DNA of 64,000 nt from Acidobacteriaceae bacterium dw_441 (GTDB taxonomy: Bacteria > Acidobacteriota > Terriglobia > Terriglobales > Acidobacteriaceae): the NCBI GenBank assembly GCA_018449715.1, contig JAAVVA010000001.1:1364001-1428000 (forward strand), in the 5' to 3' direction. Numbering within the stretch: position 1 is the stretch's first letter; each line of letters starts with the position of its first letter. The position numbers and the translations under genes were made by a program. This document shows positions 7,404 to 15,332 of this stretch, piece after piece. The notes under the pieces were generated by a model. That model had not been told where the DNA came from. It was given only the letters and a program-made list of their open reading frames with translations, and made no database searches.

Positions 7404-10079
7404 ATGGCGACACGACGAAAACAGACACCAGGCGATGCCGTTGACGAACAACTTCAGCGATATCGCTCTATGCGCGATTTTTCGGTGACTTCCGAACCCA
7501 GTGGCACGAAGAAGAGCAGCGCTTCCAAGCAGGGGCAACTGCCGTTTGTCATTCAGAAACACGCCGCCACCCGGCTTCACTACGACTTCCGACTCGGCTG
7601 GAATGGAGTTCTAAAGAGTTGGGCTGTCGCTAAGGGGCCAAGTTATGTTCCTGGTGATAAACGACTGGCGGTCGAAGTCGAAGACCACCCGATGGAATAC
7701 GGCGGCTTCGAGGGCATCATCCCGAAGGGGCAGTATGGCGGCGGCACTGTCATGATCTGGGACCAGGGAACGTGGGAGCCGCAAGCTGGCTATACGGATG
7801 TCGACGAAGGGTTACGCAAAGGATCGCTCAAGTTCGTCATGCACGGCACAAAGATGCGTGGCAAATGGGCTCTTGTTCGCATGGGAGGAAAGGCCGCCGG
7901 AGAACGGAAGCCCAACTGGCTTCTGATCAAAGAGCATGACGAGTTCGAAAGAGCATCGAACGATGAGCCCATCACCGAAGAGGCGCCCGACAGCGTCGTC
8001 ACCGGCCGCAGTCTCTACGACATCGCTAAACACGAGGACCACGTTTGGGATTCGAACAAGACCAGGGATGGAAATGCCTGGTACAGGCAAGAGCAGGCGG
8101 ACGATAGCGGAACAAGAAAGAGGAAAACTGCCCCTGCACTTCCCTCTCTAGCGAATTTTCCGGAGGAAAGGCTACCAAAATTCATCGAGCCCCAGCTTGC
8201 GTCTTCTGAGAACACGCCCCCGAAAGGCTCTGGATGGCTTCATGAACTGAAGCTTGACGGCTACCGCATTCAGGCGCGGAAGGACGGCGATAGTGTCCAA
8301 CTTCTCACCCGCAAGGGACTGGACTGGACGCATCGCATGAAGACCATCGCAAATCAGGTTGTGGGACTCTCCGCAAAGCGAGCACTCCTCGATGGAGAGG
8401 TCGTTGTGCTCGCCGAGGACGGGACGACGAGCTTCGCTGACCTGCAGGCTTCATTCCAAGAGGGCGTCAAACATCCCCTCACCTATTTTGTATTCGACCT
8501 CCTCCATCTCGATGGGCACAACACCCGGTCCCGGCCGCTGAAGGAGAGAAAAGAGCTGCTCTCGAACGTCCTCAAGGAGGCGGGTGAGTTTATACGCATC
8601 AGCGAGCATCTCGAAACAGACGGCACAGCGTTGTTTCATAATGCGTGCGAGCTGCATGCTGAGGGCATCGTGTCAAAATCTGCATCGTCTCCTTATGTGT
8701 CCGGACGATCCTCGAGCTGGGTGAAGTCCAAATGCATCCATGAACAGGAGTTCGTGATTGGCGGTTTCACGCCGCTCGCGAATGGAAGCTATGGCGTCGG
8801 CGCGCTGCTGCTCGGATATTACCGAGATGGCGAACTCATTTATGCCGGCCGCACAGGCACCGGTTTCACGCAAAAGACCCACAAAGCGCTACGAACGCAG
8901 CTTGATCGACGCACGCAGGCAAAAACTCCTTTCGATGGATCGTTAGCCGCCGATGCGAAACGCGGGGCCGTCTGGGTGAAACCCGACATGGTAGCCCAAG
9001 TGACGTTTGCGACCTGGACGGCGGACAATCTGGTCAGGCAGGCGGCGTTCAAAGGCATACGGGAAGACAAACCCGCAATCGAAGTCCGAAAGGAGGAGGG
9101 TGTCGCTCCCAGTCCAAGACATTCAAGAGGTGCAAGGAAAGAGCCACCGGCAGTCTCTCATAGCGAAGTGAAGGCAGCTGTACCGAAGAAGATCTCGCCC
9201 ATCTCTCTCCCTGTGAAGCTCACTCATCCAACCAAGGTGATCGATGCAGAGACGAATCTGACCAAGACACAGCTGGCAGAATATTACTGGGAGATCGCCC
9301 CGTTGATGCTGCCTCACATCGCGAACCGGCCACTCTCTCTGGTGCGCTGTCCGGATGGCACTGGCCACGATTGCTTCTTTCAAAAGCACGTGAATAAAAC
9401 CGTATCCGCAGCGATCCAGGCGGTCAATGTTCCCGACAAGAAGACAAAAAAAACAGAAGCCTACATCACCCTTTCGACACGGGAAGCCATTGCTGAGCTA
9501 GCACAAATGGGCGTTCTCGAAGTCCATCCATGGGGATCGTGCAACGAAACTCTCGAACAGCCTGATCGCATCATCTTCGATCTCGATCCTGATAGCGCGA
9601 TCTCCTGGCAGACCCTCGCGTCTACGGCCGATGAAATCCGAAAACATCTCAAGAGCCTGAACCTCGTAAGTTTCCTGAAAACCACTGGAGGCAAGGGGCT
9701 GCATGTAGTGGTTCCCATCCGGCCGAAACTTGAATGGCTGGATATTAAGGAATTCGCACACCAGTTCGTCTTGGCGATGGAGCAACAGAATCCTGATCTG
9801 TATTTGACGAAGATGAGCAAGGCCGCGCGAAAGGGTAAGATTTACCTCGATTATCTCCGCAACGAGCGCGGAGCGACGGCAGTTGCCCCGTTCTCTCCCC
9901 GCGCACGATCCGGCATGAACGTATCTCTGCCATTGAGCTGGTCGGATCTCAAAACCGATGAATACCCCATCTGTCGCGTGGCCGATTTCGAGCAGTGGAA
10001 GAAGCGGTTGAAATCGGATCCATGGAAGGATTTCTTCAAGCTCCGGCAGGTTCTTTCCTTCAAGTCCGCAGACCGATAG
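7404..10079 (+). CDS. ligD: Multifunctional NHEJ DNA ligase LigD (PE-ligase-polymerase)
   Basis: 891 residues in the order phosphoesterase, ligase, polymerase. The 3'-phosphoesterase domain (about 45-190) shows FVIQKHAATRLHYDFRL and PKGQYGGGTV. The ATP-dependent ligase domain (about 250-560) has motif I with the adenylated lysine in ELKLDGYR (near residue 284), plus LLDGEVVVL. The primase/polymerase domain (about 600-885) has the metal-binding IIFDLDPD and FLKTTGGKGLHVVVP. The enzyme trims, fills and seals ends held by Ku. Length and order match LigD of Pseudomonas rather than the mycobacterial order. The gene appears intact. Confidence 0.95.
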   Translation: MATRRKQTPGDAVDEQLQRYRSMRDFSVTSEPSGTKKSSASKQGQLPFVIQKHAATRLHYDFRLGWNGVLKSWAVAKGPSYVPGDKRLAVEVEDHPMEYGGFEGIIPKGQYGGGTVMIWDQGTWEPQAGYTDVDEGLRKGSLKFVMHGTKMRGKWALVRMGGKAAGERKPNWLLIKEHDEFERASNDEPITEEAPDSVVTGRSLYDIAKHEDHVWDSNKTRDGNAWYRQEQADDSGTRKRKTAPALPSLANFPEERLPKFIEPQLASSENTPPKGSGWLHELKLDGYRIQARKDGDSVQLLTRKGLDWTHRMKTIANQVVGLSAKRALLDGEVVVLAEDGTTSFADLQASFQEGVKHPLTYFVFDLLHLDGHNTRSRPLKERKELLSNVLKEAGEFIRISEHLETDGTALFHNACELHAEGIVSKSASSPYVSGRSSSWVKSKCIHEQEFVIGGFTPLANGSYGVGALLLGYYRDGELIYAGRTGTGFTQKTHKALRTQLDRRTQAKTPFDGSLAADAKRGAVWVKPDMVAQVTFATWTADNLVRQAAFKGIREDKPAIEVRKEEGVAPSPRHSRGARKEPPAVSHSEVKAAVPKKISPISLPVKLTHPTKVIDAETNLTKTQLAEYYWEIAPLMLPHIANRPLSLVRCPDGTGHDCFFQKHVNKTVSAAIQAVNVPDKKTKKTEAYITLSTREAIAELAQMGVLEVHPWGSCNETLEQPDRIIFDLDPDSAISWQTLASTADEIRKHLKSLNLVSFLKTTGGKGLHVVVPIRPKLEWLDIKEFAHQFVLAMEQQNPDLYLTKMSKAARKGKIYLDYLRNERGATAVAPFSPRARSGMNVSLPLSWSDLKTDEYPICRVADFEQWKKRLKSDPWKDFFKLRQVLSFKSADR

Positions 10080-10165
10080 CAAATATCGCGCTGACGAGCT
10101 TCATTTGGCTTACATCAGCAGCTTCGTGGAAAAGCCAATGCTTTCGATCGAGCGCCAAATTGGAA

Positions 10166-10663
10166 CTAGGCCGTCTGTATCCAACGGTAGAACATCTTCA
10201 AAGCCATCCCATAGATCGCACTCACGACCAAACCTGAGGCGACTGCGAGAGTCGTCCACAAAGCCATGCTGGAGAAGGTCGCGTACCCCTGCCAGATTAT
10301 GCTGGGATTTCCCCGATTCAGTGCCTGGATCACGGACAAACCGGCGAACACTACAACACCTGTGAGCAGACCATATCCTAAAATAATCCAAATACGAGGC
10401 CCTTGTGCGTCCTTAACCTTGAGAGTTACAGGTAGAAATACGACCCAGAGCGGAAGCACATAAAGCAACGTTATCCTGTACACGACGTCCATCGTTCCTG
10501 CCGGACCTTGCGTCGCATAAATCAGTGCGATGAAGATGAGACAAGAAACAGTCCAAACACTGATGCGTTTTAGCGCTGTGGCCTGCACTCGGAATTCCCT
10601 CCAAAGCAACGGTACGAAACTGCAAGGCTTTCGCGAGACTATTTTAGGCTCATCGCTGCTCAC
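10166..10663 (-). CDS. Four-helix membrane protein of unknown function
   Basis: 165 residues with about four predicted membrane segments (VWTVSCLIFIALIYA, ITLLYVLPLWVVFLPVTL, IWIILGYGLLTGVVVFAGL, ALWTTLAVASGLVVSAIYG). The N-terminus is basic and cytoplasmic-looking. No family is recognised. It lies directly downstream of the SDR gene, overlapping its stop by four bases, on the same strand, so it is probably cotranscribed with it. Confidence 0.5.
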   Translation of the reverse strand: MSSDEPKIVSRKPCSFVPLLWREFRVQATALKRISVWTVSCLIFIALIYATQGPAGTMDVVYRITLLYVLPLWVVFLPVTLKVKDAQGPRIWIILGYGLLTGVVVFAGLSVIQALNRGNPSIIWQGYATFSSMALWTTLAVASGLVVSAIYGMALKMFYRWIQTA

Positions 10664-11598
10664 CTGGTGGGAAAGGAAATCTTGGTGAGTTCTTCAGAAG
10701 CGTCCCAGAGTTTTTTTGCCACCGCGAGGTCCAGCGATTGTTTTGCAGGCTTTGCAACCGCCACCGGGCCGCGCGTCTCCATCCGGTTCTTGGGACCGTA
10801 GTACGTGCCCGGCCTTGCGTCAGGCGAGGTGGCGGCATAAAGAGTAGGGAGCGCACCGTCCTCTGCCGACTGGCGCATGAGCGAGCCGAGAAACTTCATC
10901 ATCCGCACCATCATGTCGTCTTGACCACGACTATTGGCGACCAGATCAGTCACGGCGATGCCTGGATGGGCTGCGTTGCTGAGAATTCCCCAGCCGTTCG
11001 CATCGCTCCGGTGCTGCAACTCGAAGGAGAACATCAGGTCCGCGAGCTTCGATTGCGCATAGGATGCCATCGCGTTGTACTTCCTCGCCTTCCACTGAAG
11101 GTCGTCGAAGTCGATCTTTCCGTCCCGGTGCGCGATGCTGCTGACTTGTGTAACCCGGGGAGCGGTAGCCATCCTCAAGAGGGGCATAAGTTGAGCCGTG
11201 AGCGCAAACGGCGCAAGATGATTGGTCTGGATCTGAAGCTCGAATCCGTCCCGCGTCTCTTGTCTCTCCTTCGGTGCCATCACAGCGGCATTATTGATCA
11301 GGAGATCAAGCGGCTTCCCTTGGGAAACCAGGCGTTGGGCAAAGTCCCGCACCGATGCAAGACTTGTAAGATCCAGCAACTCGTACCGCGCTGTGCCGGC
11401 GGGTCTGCTTTGCATAATTTGTTGGACTGCGGCTTCACCCTTCGTATTTGACCGCGCGGGGACAATAACATCAGCTCCAGCGCCCGCGAGCGCTTTGGCG
11501 ACTACGAGGCCGAGGCCCTGCGTTGAGCCAGTGACAATAGCGAGCCGTCCACGTTGTGACGGAATATCCCTTGTAGTCCACTTGTTAATCAAATCCAT
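10660..11598 (-). CDS. Short-chain dehydrogenase/reductase (retinol dehydrogenase-like)
   Basis: 312 residues from the ATG at 11598, which has CAGGAGA eight bases upstream; the much longer open frame upstream is not used. The Rossmann motif GRLAIVTGSTQGLGLVVAKAL (TGxxxGxG), the NNA motif (DLLINNAAVMAPK), the catalytic Ser (TQVSSIAHRDG) and the Y-x-x-x-K pair (ASYAQSKLADLMF) are all present. The enzyme should be an NAD(P)-dependent oxidoreductase of the extended alcohol or carbonyl type. It sits between two membrane-protein genes and opposite a TetR regulator, so its expression is probably controlled by that regulator. Confidence 0.9.
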   Translation of the reverse strand: MDLINKWTTRDIPSQRGRLAIVTGSTQGLGLVVAKALAGAGADVIVPARSNTKGEAAVQQIMQSRPAGTARYELLDLTSLASVRDFAQRLVSQGKPLDLLINNAAVMAPKERQETRDGFELQIQTNHLAPFALTAQLMPLLRMATAPRVTQVSSIAHRDGKIDFDDLQWKARKYNAMASYAQSKLADLMFSFELQHRSDANGWGILSNAAHPGIAVTDLVANSRGQDDMMVRMMKFLGSLMRQSAEDGALPTLYAATSPDARPGTYYGPKNRMETRGPVAVAKPAKQSLDLAVAKKLWDASEELTKISFPTR

Positions 11599-11654
11599 TG
11601 CATTCTCCTGATGAATCGTATGGGAGGCTGTCGTCATCAAGCCGCGGGTACGAC

Positions 11655-12002
11655 CTACTTTTTGAATGGGTGACCGAGAAACAGCAAAACCAGCGGCAGC
11701 AGCAAAAATGGAATCTCGATGAGAGCTCCTCGGACATTTCTTTGAGTGGATTGAAGGGCGGCGATATAGAAGATCGAGCACCCCGTAATGAGATTGGCCG
11801 CGAGGAAGGTCTGCGGGAGGAGAACGAGCACGGCACTCAACAGGGAAAAGACCCCAAGACTGATTAAAGCTCCCCTGGAGAAATCCAGACCAAGGGCGGC
11901 GTGAGCCTGGGCTGGACTCATGGTCAACGATTGCCAGCCGTGCCTGATACCAAGAAAACTCGTAAGCGCGATCAATATGCCGCTGAATATTCTGATTGCC
12001 AT
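11655..12002 (-). CDS. Small four-helix membrane protein
   Basis: About 115 residues from the ATG at 12002, which has GGAGGGTGG just upstream. Four hydrophobic segments are visible (IRIFSGILIALTSFLGI, GALISLGVFSLLSAVLVLL, ITGCSIFYIAALQ, IEIPFLLLPLVLLFLG). The pattern resembles small DoxX/DUF4267-like integral proteins, but I cannot assign a family. It is the first gene of a probable operon with the SDR gene and is transcribed away from the TetR gene; the intergenic palindrome lies directly upstream. Confidence 0.6.
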   Translation of the reverse strand: MAIRIFSGILIALTSFLGIRHGWQSLTMSPAQAHAALGLDFSRGALISLGVFSLLSAVLVLLPQTFLAANLITGCSIFYIAALQSTQRNVRGALIEIPFLLLPLVLLFLGHPFKK

Positions 12003-12029
12003 CGTCCACCCTCCATCCGACGTCACATG

Positions 12030-12058
12030 CAACAATGTATGCGGTGCATATATTGTTG
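12030..12058. promoter_or_regulatory. Palindromic operator between the membrane-protein and TetR genes
   Basis: Half-site CAACAATGTATGC, a 3-base centre GGT, then GCATATATTGTTG: a 29-bp inverted repeat with one mismatch per arm. A second copy of TGCATATAT follows at 12062-12070. Its place between divergent genes, one encoding a TetR regulator, fits autoregulation. Confidence 0.65.
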
Positions 12059-12117
12059 TCAATGCATATATGGACCCGACTACATTGCCGCAGGTTTGAC
12101 CGAGGTGTCACACTACT

Positions 12118-12726
12118 ATGGTGAAGAAGAAAGCAACACGTCCATACCATCACGGCGACCTGCGCGCCGCCCTGCTCGAGGTCGCCGAAAAGGCTTTGGA
12201 GAAAGGAGGCTCCGAAACATTGTCCCTCCGCGAACTCAGCCGTGAGCTCGGTGTCAGCAGCATGGCTTTTCGAAACCATTTCGCCAATAAGCAGGCATTG
12301 CTTGATGCTCTTGCCCGGGAGGGCCTCAATCGTCTCGGTGTTGCTTTAAACAGAGCAATCTCAGACCGGGAACAGGATTTCGACACGCGGATTATCAAAT
12401 TCGCCCGTGCCTATGTTCGCTTTGCGATGAAGCACGCGGCGCTCTTCCGTCTCATGTTCTTGTCTAAACATCGCACTGGCGCCCCGGCAGAGTTGATCGA
12501 GGCCAGTTATCGCGCACTGGCTCCAGGACCTGCGACAGTCGCGGACGGTCAGGCGTCGGGTGCTGTCGTTCAGGGAGATCCGGCACGGCTTGCCTTGGTA
12601 GTGTTCTCGGCAGTGGAAGGCCTGATCGCTATCTCCACCGATGGACAGTTCTTCGGACAACCGCTTGACCGGCTGACAGAAGAGATCGTTTCGCAGATCA
12701 TACTTGGCCTCAGACCGCGTCTTTAA
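12118..12726 (+). CDS. TetR/AcrR family regulator
   Basis: 202 residues. The N-terminal DNA-binding domain has the common opening PYHHGDLRAALLEVAEKALEKGG and the helix-turn-helix LSLRELSRELGVSSMAFRNHFANKQALLDAL (about residues 36-66). The C-terminal ligand domain (about 75-200) resembles the TetR WHG type. The gene is divergent from the membrane-protein/SDR operon and next to the 29-bp palindrome, so it most likely represses that operon and itself until a small ligand binds. The ligand is unknown. Confidence 0.9.
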   Translation: MVKKKATRPYHHGDLRAALLEVAEKALEKGGSETLSLRELSRELGVSSMAFRNHFANKQALLDALAREGLNRLGVALNRAISDREQDFDTRIIKFARAYVRFAMKHAALFRLMFLSKHRTGAPAELIEASYRALAPGPATVADGQASGAVVQGDPARLALVVFSAVEGLIAISTDGQFFGQPLDRLTEEIVSQIILGLRPRL

Positions 12727-12808
12727 CTCGCGGCGCAATCCCGACAGGGAGAAATTGCTGACCACGGCGGCTGAGCGCAAGATTCTCAGCCGCCGTTATG
12801 CGTATCCA

Positions 12809-13186
12809 TTAGACGTTCATCGTGCTGACCTCAACCGTTACGCCGCCCGGAGCATTGCAGTAGAAGCCATAAGTGGGCGGCCCGCCCCTTTGCAGCATGG
12901 CTGGTGCGGGCGCTTCGTAGCCAGCGGCAGCTAGAGCGATGTGGCGATCCTCTACGCTGCTGCGAGAATCCTGCAAGAAACCCACATGGAAAAACCCGGG
13001 GTAACCGTGCTCGGGCGACATGTGCTTGTCAAACATGAGTGCGAGCAAGAAGCCTTTCGCATCCTGAAGGATGGCGAACTTGTCCCCGCGTGTTTCGAGT
13101 GTGCGGAGATCAAAGATGTGTTCGAGGAACGCCTGAAGGGCCGGAACATCGTAGGTCGTCAGGTTAGCGTGATTGAGGATGTGCAT
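12809..13186 (-). CDS. VOC/glyoxalase-like protein
   Basis: 125 residues from the ATG at 13186, chosen because TAAGGAG lies nine bases upstream. It starts MHILNHANLTTYDVPALQAFLEHIFDL, the usual opening of the vicinal-oxygen-chelate fold, with a second half GFFHVGFLQ...PPTYGFYCNAPGGVTVEVST. Candidate metal ligands are the early His, the central H of FFHVGF and the final Glu of VEVS. The reaction cannot be told from the sequence. It is convergent with the TetR gene. Confidence 0.8.
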   Translation of the reverse strand: MHILNHANLTTYDVPALQAFLEHIFDLRTLETRGDKFAILQDAKGFLLALMFDKHMSPEHGYPGFFHVGFLQDSRSSVEDRHIALAAAGYEAPAPAMLQRGGPPTYGFYCNAPGGVTVEVSTMNV

Positions 13187-13504
13187 TGCGGAGCTCCTTA
13201 GGTCAAGAATGGAGTCGCGTGGGCCGTCGTCAATCGAAAGAGTCCACGCGACACTGACGAAGTGCAATGGTGCACTCCGTCATGTCGCCGTGGGTCTCTT
13301 CCCCGATGTCTCTCGGGACTGACATGACCTCAGACTACCGCCTGCGGTGAGCCGGGCTTACCAATCCGGCTCTGCGTTTTTCGGCACCTTTACGATGAAG
13401 ATTCTCGAAATGCGGATGCAGTTTTTTTGTGAGTACGTCCATTCGAGGCTGCCCGGTTTGCGTCGCTAAAGTCACCACGGGGCAACAAACCTCAACCACT
13501 CCCA
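13187..13504. other. Stretch without a recognised gene
   Basis: Between the VOC gene and the duplicated module. A minus-strand reading frame (13335-13610) contains sensible-looking residues (RMDVLTKKLHPHFENLHRKG) but matches nothing I know and has no good start. It may be a gene scrap cut at the module boundary at 13505. Confidence 0.4.
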
Positions 13505-13719
13505 GTCTCTCCGCCAGAACTTTTTGCAAGTCACCGTGTTGGCTCGAAATACGTGAAAATAGGATACTTAGTCGATGCGCATATCGCGCCCCTAGTGCTC
13601 TATTTTGCACACAATTCCCCTCTCTCCCCCTCGATTTACTTACAAAGGCTATTTGGCATTACAACGGAGTCGATGTGCTTCTATGAGGAATGTCCCCACT
13701 CAGGCCATGCTGAATCCGC

Positions 13720-13740
13720 AGGGTTATAATTAACCGGTAA
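13720..13740 (+). promoter_or_regulatory. Promoter with palindrome over the -10 box, module copy 1
   Basis: TATAAT at 13725-13730 lies in the palindrome GGTTATAATTAACC (GGTTA-TAAT-TAACC). A -35 box is not clear. The same element precedes copy 2. An operator here would block RNA polymerase directly. Confidence 0.55.
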
Positions 13741-13750
13741 GAGCGAGCAT

Positions 13751-13987
13751 GTGATTCAGAATCCGGTTCCGACACCAGAGCAAATGGCGACTTTGCTGGG
13801 GGTCAGCCCTGCACGAGTTGCGGCTCTTCGCAGCATCATGGGTTCTCATGTTTCGGAACTGGTTTTTCGCAGCAGCAAGGGAAGAAAGAGGACGGCGAAT
13901 AAGTCGGCTTCGACAGTTGCATCTCCCATCCGTCAGTTCAAGATGAGAAGGAAGAACAGCTCGGGTGTCAAAGCGGCGGCGCGTTGA
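13751..13987 (+). CDS. Small HTH-like basic protein, module copy 1
   Basis: 78 residues from a GTG at 13751. The copy 2 start codon ATG corresponds here to AAG (13739-13741), so this copy must start four codons later or be weakly translated. Residues 8-30 (PEQMATLLGVSPARVAALRSIM) have the pattern of a helix-turn-helix. The rest is rich in Lys/Arg/Ser and ends SSGVKAAAR. The stop lies 23 bases inside the next gene, implying translational coupling. Likely a DNA-binding repressor or antitoxin-like partner; this is inference from size, basic charge and arrangement. The family is not recognised. Confidence 0.6.
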   Translation: MIQNPVPTPEQMATLLGVSPARVAALRSIMGSHVSELVFRSSKGRKRTANKSASTVASPIRQFKMRRKNSSGVKAAAR

Positions 13988-14579
13988 ATCTGTCTTTCTG
14001 AATATCCCGTATGATGCAGGCTTCGAGGATCTCTACTTGGCCTACATCGTTGGTCTGAGCCAGCTAGGGCTGCGCATCAATGTGACCCTTGCCATCCCAA
14101 ACCAAGGGCGGCTCGACACTATTCTGAACCTCATTGAAAGCTCCGATTTTTCCATCCACGATCTTTCCCGCGTCGAACTGTCGCATGGCATTCCCCGCTT
14201 CAATATGCCGCTCGAACTTGGCCTGGCTCTTTATCACTCCAAACGAGGAAAGAGGCAGCATCGCGTTCACATCTTTGATGCCAAGCCCTATCAGGCGCAA
14301 CGCTCCACGAGTGACGTGAACGGCATCGACCCTCAGATTCACAATGGACGACCGAAGGATTTGATGATCGGCTTGCGGAACATCTTTCGGCAGCCTGGAG
14401 ATGTAACTACGGTGCCAGAGATGCTTGCCAGTTATCGGGCGCTGAAACGGAAACTGCCCAAGATTCGGCAAAGCGCGGGCGGTGGTTCCCTGTTCGAGGC
14501 TGCCATCTTTCATGATATTGTGGTTGCCTCGCTGATCGAAGCTCAGGAACAGGTACGGCGGCGCGTCAGCCTGATTTGA
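13965..14579 (+). CDS. TIR/deoxyribosyltransferase-like protein, module copy 1
   Basis: 204 residues from the GTG at 13965. A basic start (SKRRRVES) leads into a Rossmann-like pattern: VFLNIPYDAGFEDLYLAYI (strand, loop, helix). Then come IESSDFSIHDLSRVELS and the signature PRFNMPLELGLALYHS, whose E-L-G resembles the catalytic E-x-G of nucleoside deoxyribosyltransferases and the equivalent Glu of TIR-type NAD hydrolases. A family with VF-N-P-D and SIHDLSR motifs occurs in many bacteria, often beside unknown genes. An NAD- or nucleotide-cleaving effector is a reasonable guess, not shown. It overlaps the upstream HTH gene by 23 bases and has a near-identical second copy at 32966. Confidence 0.6.
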   Translation: MSKRRRVESVFLNIPYDAGFEDLYLAYIVGLSQLGLRINVTLAIPNQGRLDTILNLIESSDFSIHDLSRVELSHGIPRFNMPLELGLALYHSKRGKRQHRVHIFDAKPYQAQRSTSDVNGIDPQIHNGRPKDLMIGLRNIFRQPGDVTTVPEMLASYRALKRKLPKIRQSAGGGSLFEAAIFHDIVVASLIEAQEQVRRRVSLI

Positions 14580-14596
14580 CGCGGGTTAGAAATTTT

Positions 14597-14631
14597 CCGG
14601 AAGCCTCACTTTAAACGCGCAAGGCTTCCGG
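14597..14631. terminator. Hairpin between the module and the methyltransferase remnant
   Basis: Perfect 9-bp stem CCGGAAGCC/GGCTTCCGG with a 17-base loop, between convergent genes. No strong T-run follows on either strand, so intrinsic termination is uncertain. Confidence 0.4.
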
Positions 14632-14640
14632 CCACTGGCA

Positions 14641-15332
14641 TCAATGGTTGCTCTGCCGTAGTTCAACCCTTGTTTTTACCCGTTCCATTCTTGCGCTGGC
14701 CCGCTCGAAATGCGCCGGGGCCATTTCAATTCCAAGATACCTGCGATTGGAGAGTAGAGCCGCCGCACAGGAACTTCCGCTCCCGGCGAAGGGATCGAGG
14801 ACCATTTCATTTGGTGACGAGAAGCTGCGACCAACGGGATGAGCGCCGTGACGGGCTTCTGTGTCGGATGGAGCTTGTTGCCGGTGTAAGGCATATCCAG
14901 CACATCTGCCAGAGGCTGCTTCGGCAAAGGCGGTCTGCCCTTCGCCAGAAGAAATGCCTGCTCATGGTAATAACGCAGGAACCTACTCTTGGAAGAGTAG
15001 CTCTTGCGGAAGACGAGAGGCCCTACCGGCTGAAATCCGGCATCCCTCCATGCTTGAAAGAACGCATCCACCTTCGTCCATCCATAGAACATGACCGCTA
15101 CACGATCCTGCTTAAGTAGGCGGTATGCTTCCGCCATCGCAGGTTTGAGCCAGCTTTCATTCGCGTCATTTTGAATGCTGCGTCCGCTTCGGTCGCAGTA
15201 ATTTACGAGGTAAGGAGGATCGGTGAGGATGAAGTCTACGCTATTCGATGGCATACGGTGCATCACGTCGATGCAGTCTCCGCGAAGGATGACGTTGTTA
15301 GGAATGTTCGGTGAGATTGAGTTCGTGTTCAT
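14641..15332 (-). pseudogene. DNA adenine methyltransferase (beta class), frameshifted
   Basis: Starts at ATG 15332 (MNTNSISPNIPNN). Motif IV comes first (DFILTDPPYLVNY), followed by VAVMFYGWTKVDAFF and KLHPTQKPVTALI. The SAM-binding motif I comes last (EMVLDPFAGSGSSCAAALL, near 14750-14815), the order of beta-class N6-adenine or N4-cytosine methyltransferases. A frameshift near 14830 separates the halves; the correct C-terminus continues ERASARMERVKTRVELRQSNH to a stop at 14641. No restriction enzyme gene is adjacent, so it was probably an orphan or phage/island-borne enzyme. Confidence 0.85.

Larger units (their letters stand above)
13505..14569 (+). repeat. Duplicated module, copy 1
   Basis: Direct repeat of 32421-33570. 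Both copies begin with the same bases (GTCTCTCCGCCAGAAC) and end after CGCGTCAG. Upstream noncoding parts are diverged and copy 2 holds about 85 extra bases. From about 13890 to 14130 the two are nearly or fully identical, then diverge again mainly at third codon positions. Confidence 0.9.

Noticed and set aside
10660..12279. A 539-residue frame including the SDR gene
   Set aside because: The part upstream of 11598 is antisense to other genes and out of character; a good ribosome-binding site and SDR N-terminus fix the start at 11598.
13440..13520. Possible tRNA or tmRNA end before module copy 1
   Set aside because: No cloverleaf can be drawn; only the short 3'-like tail matches.
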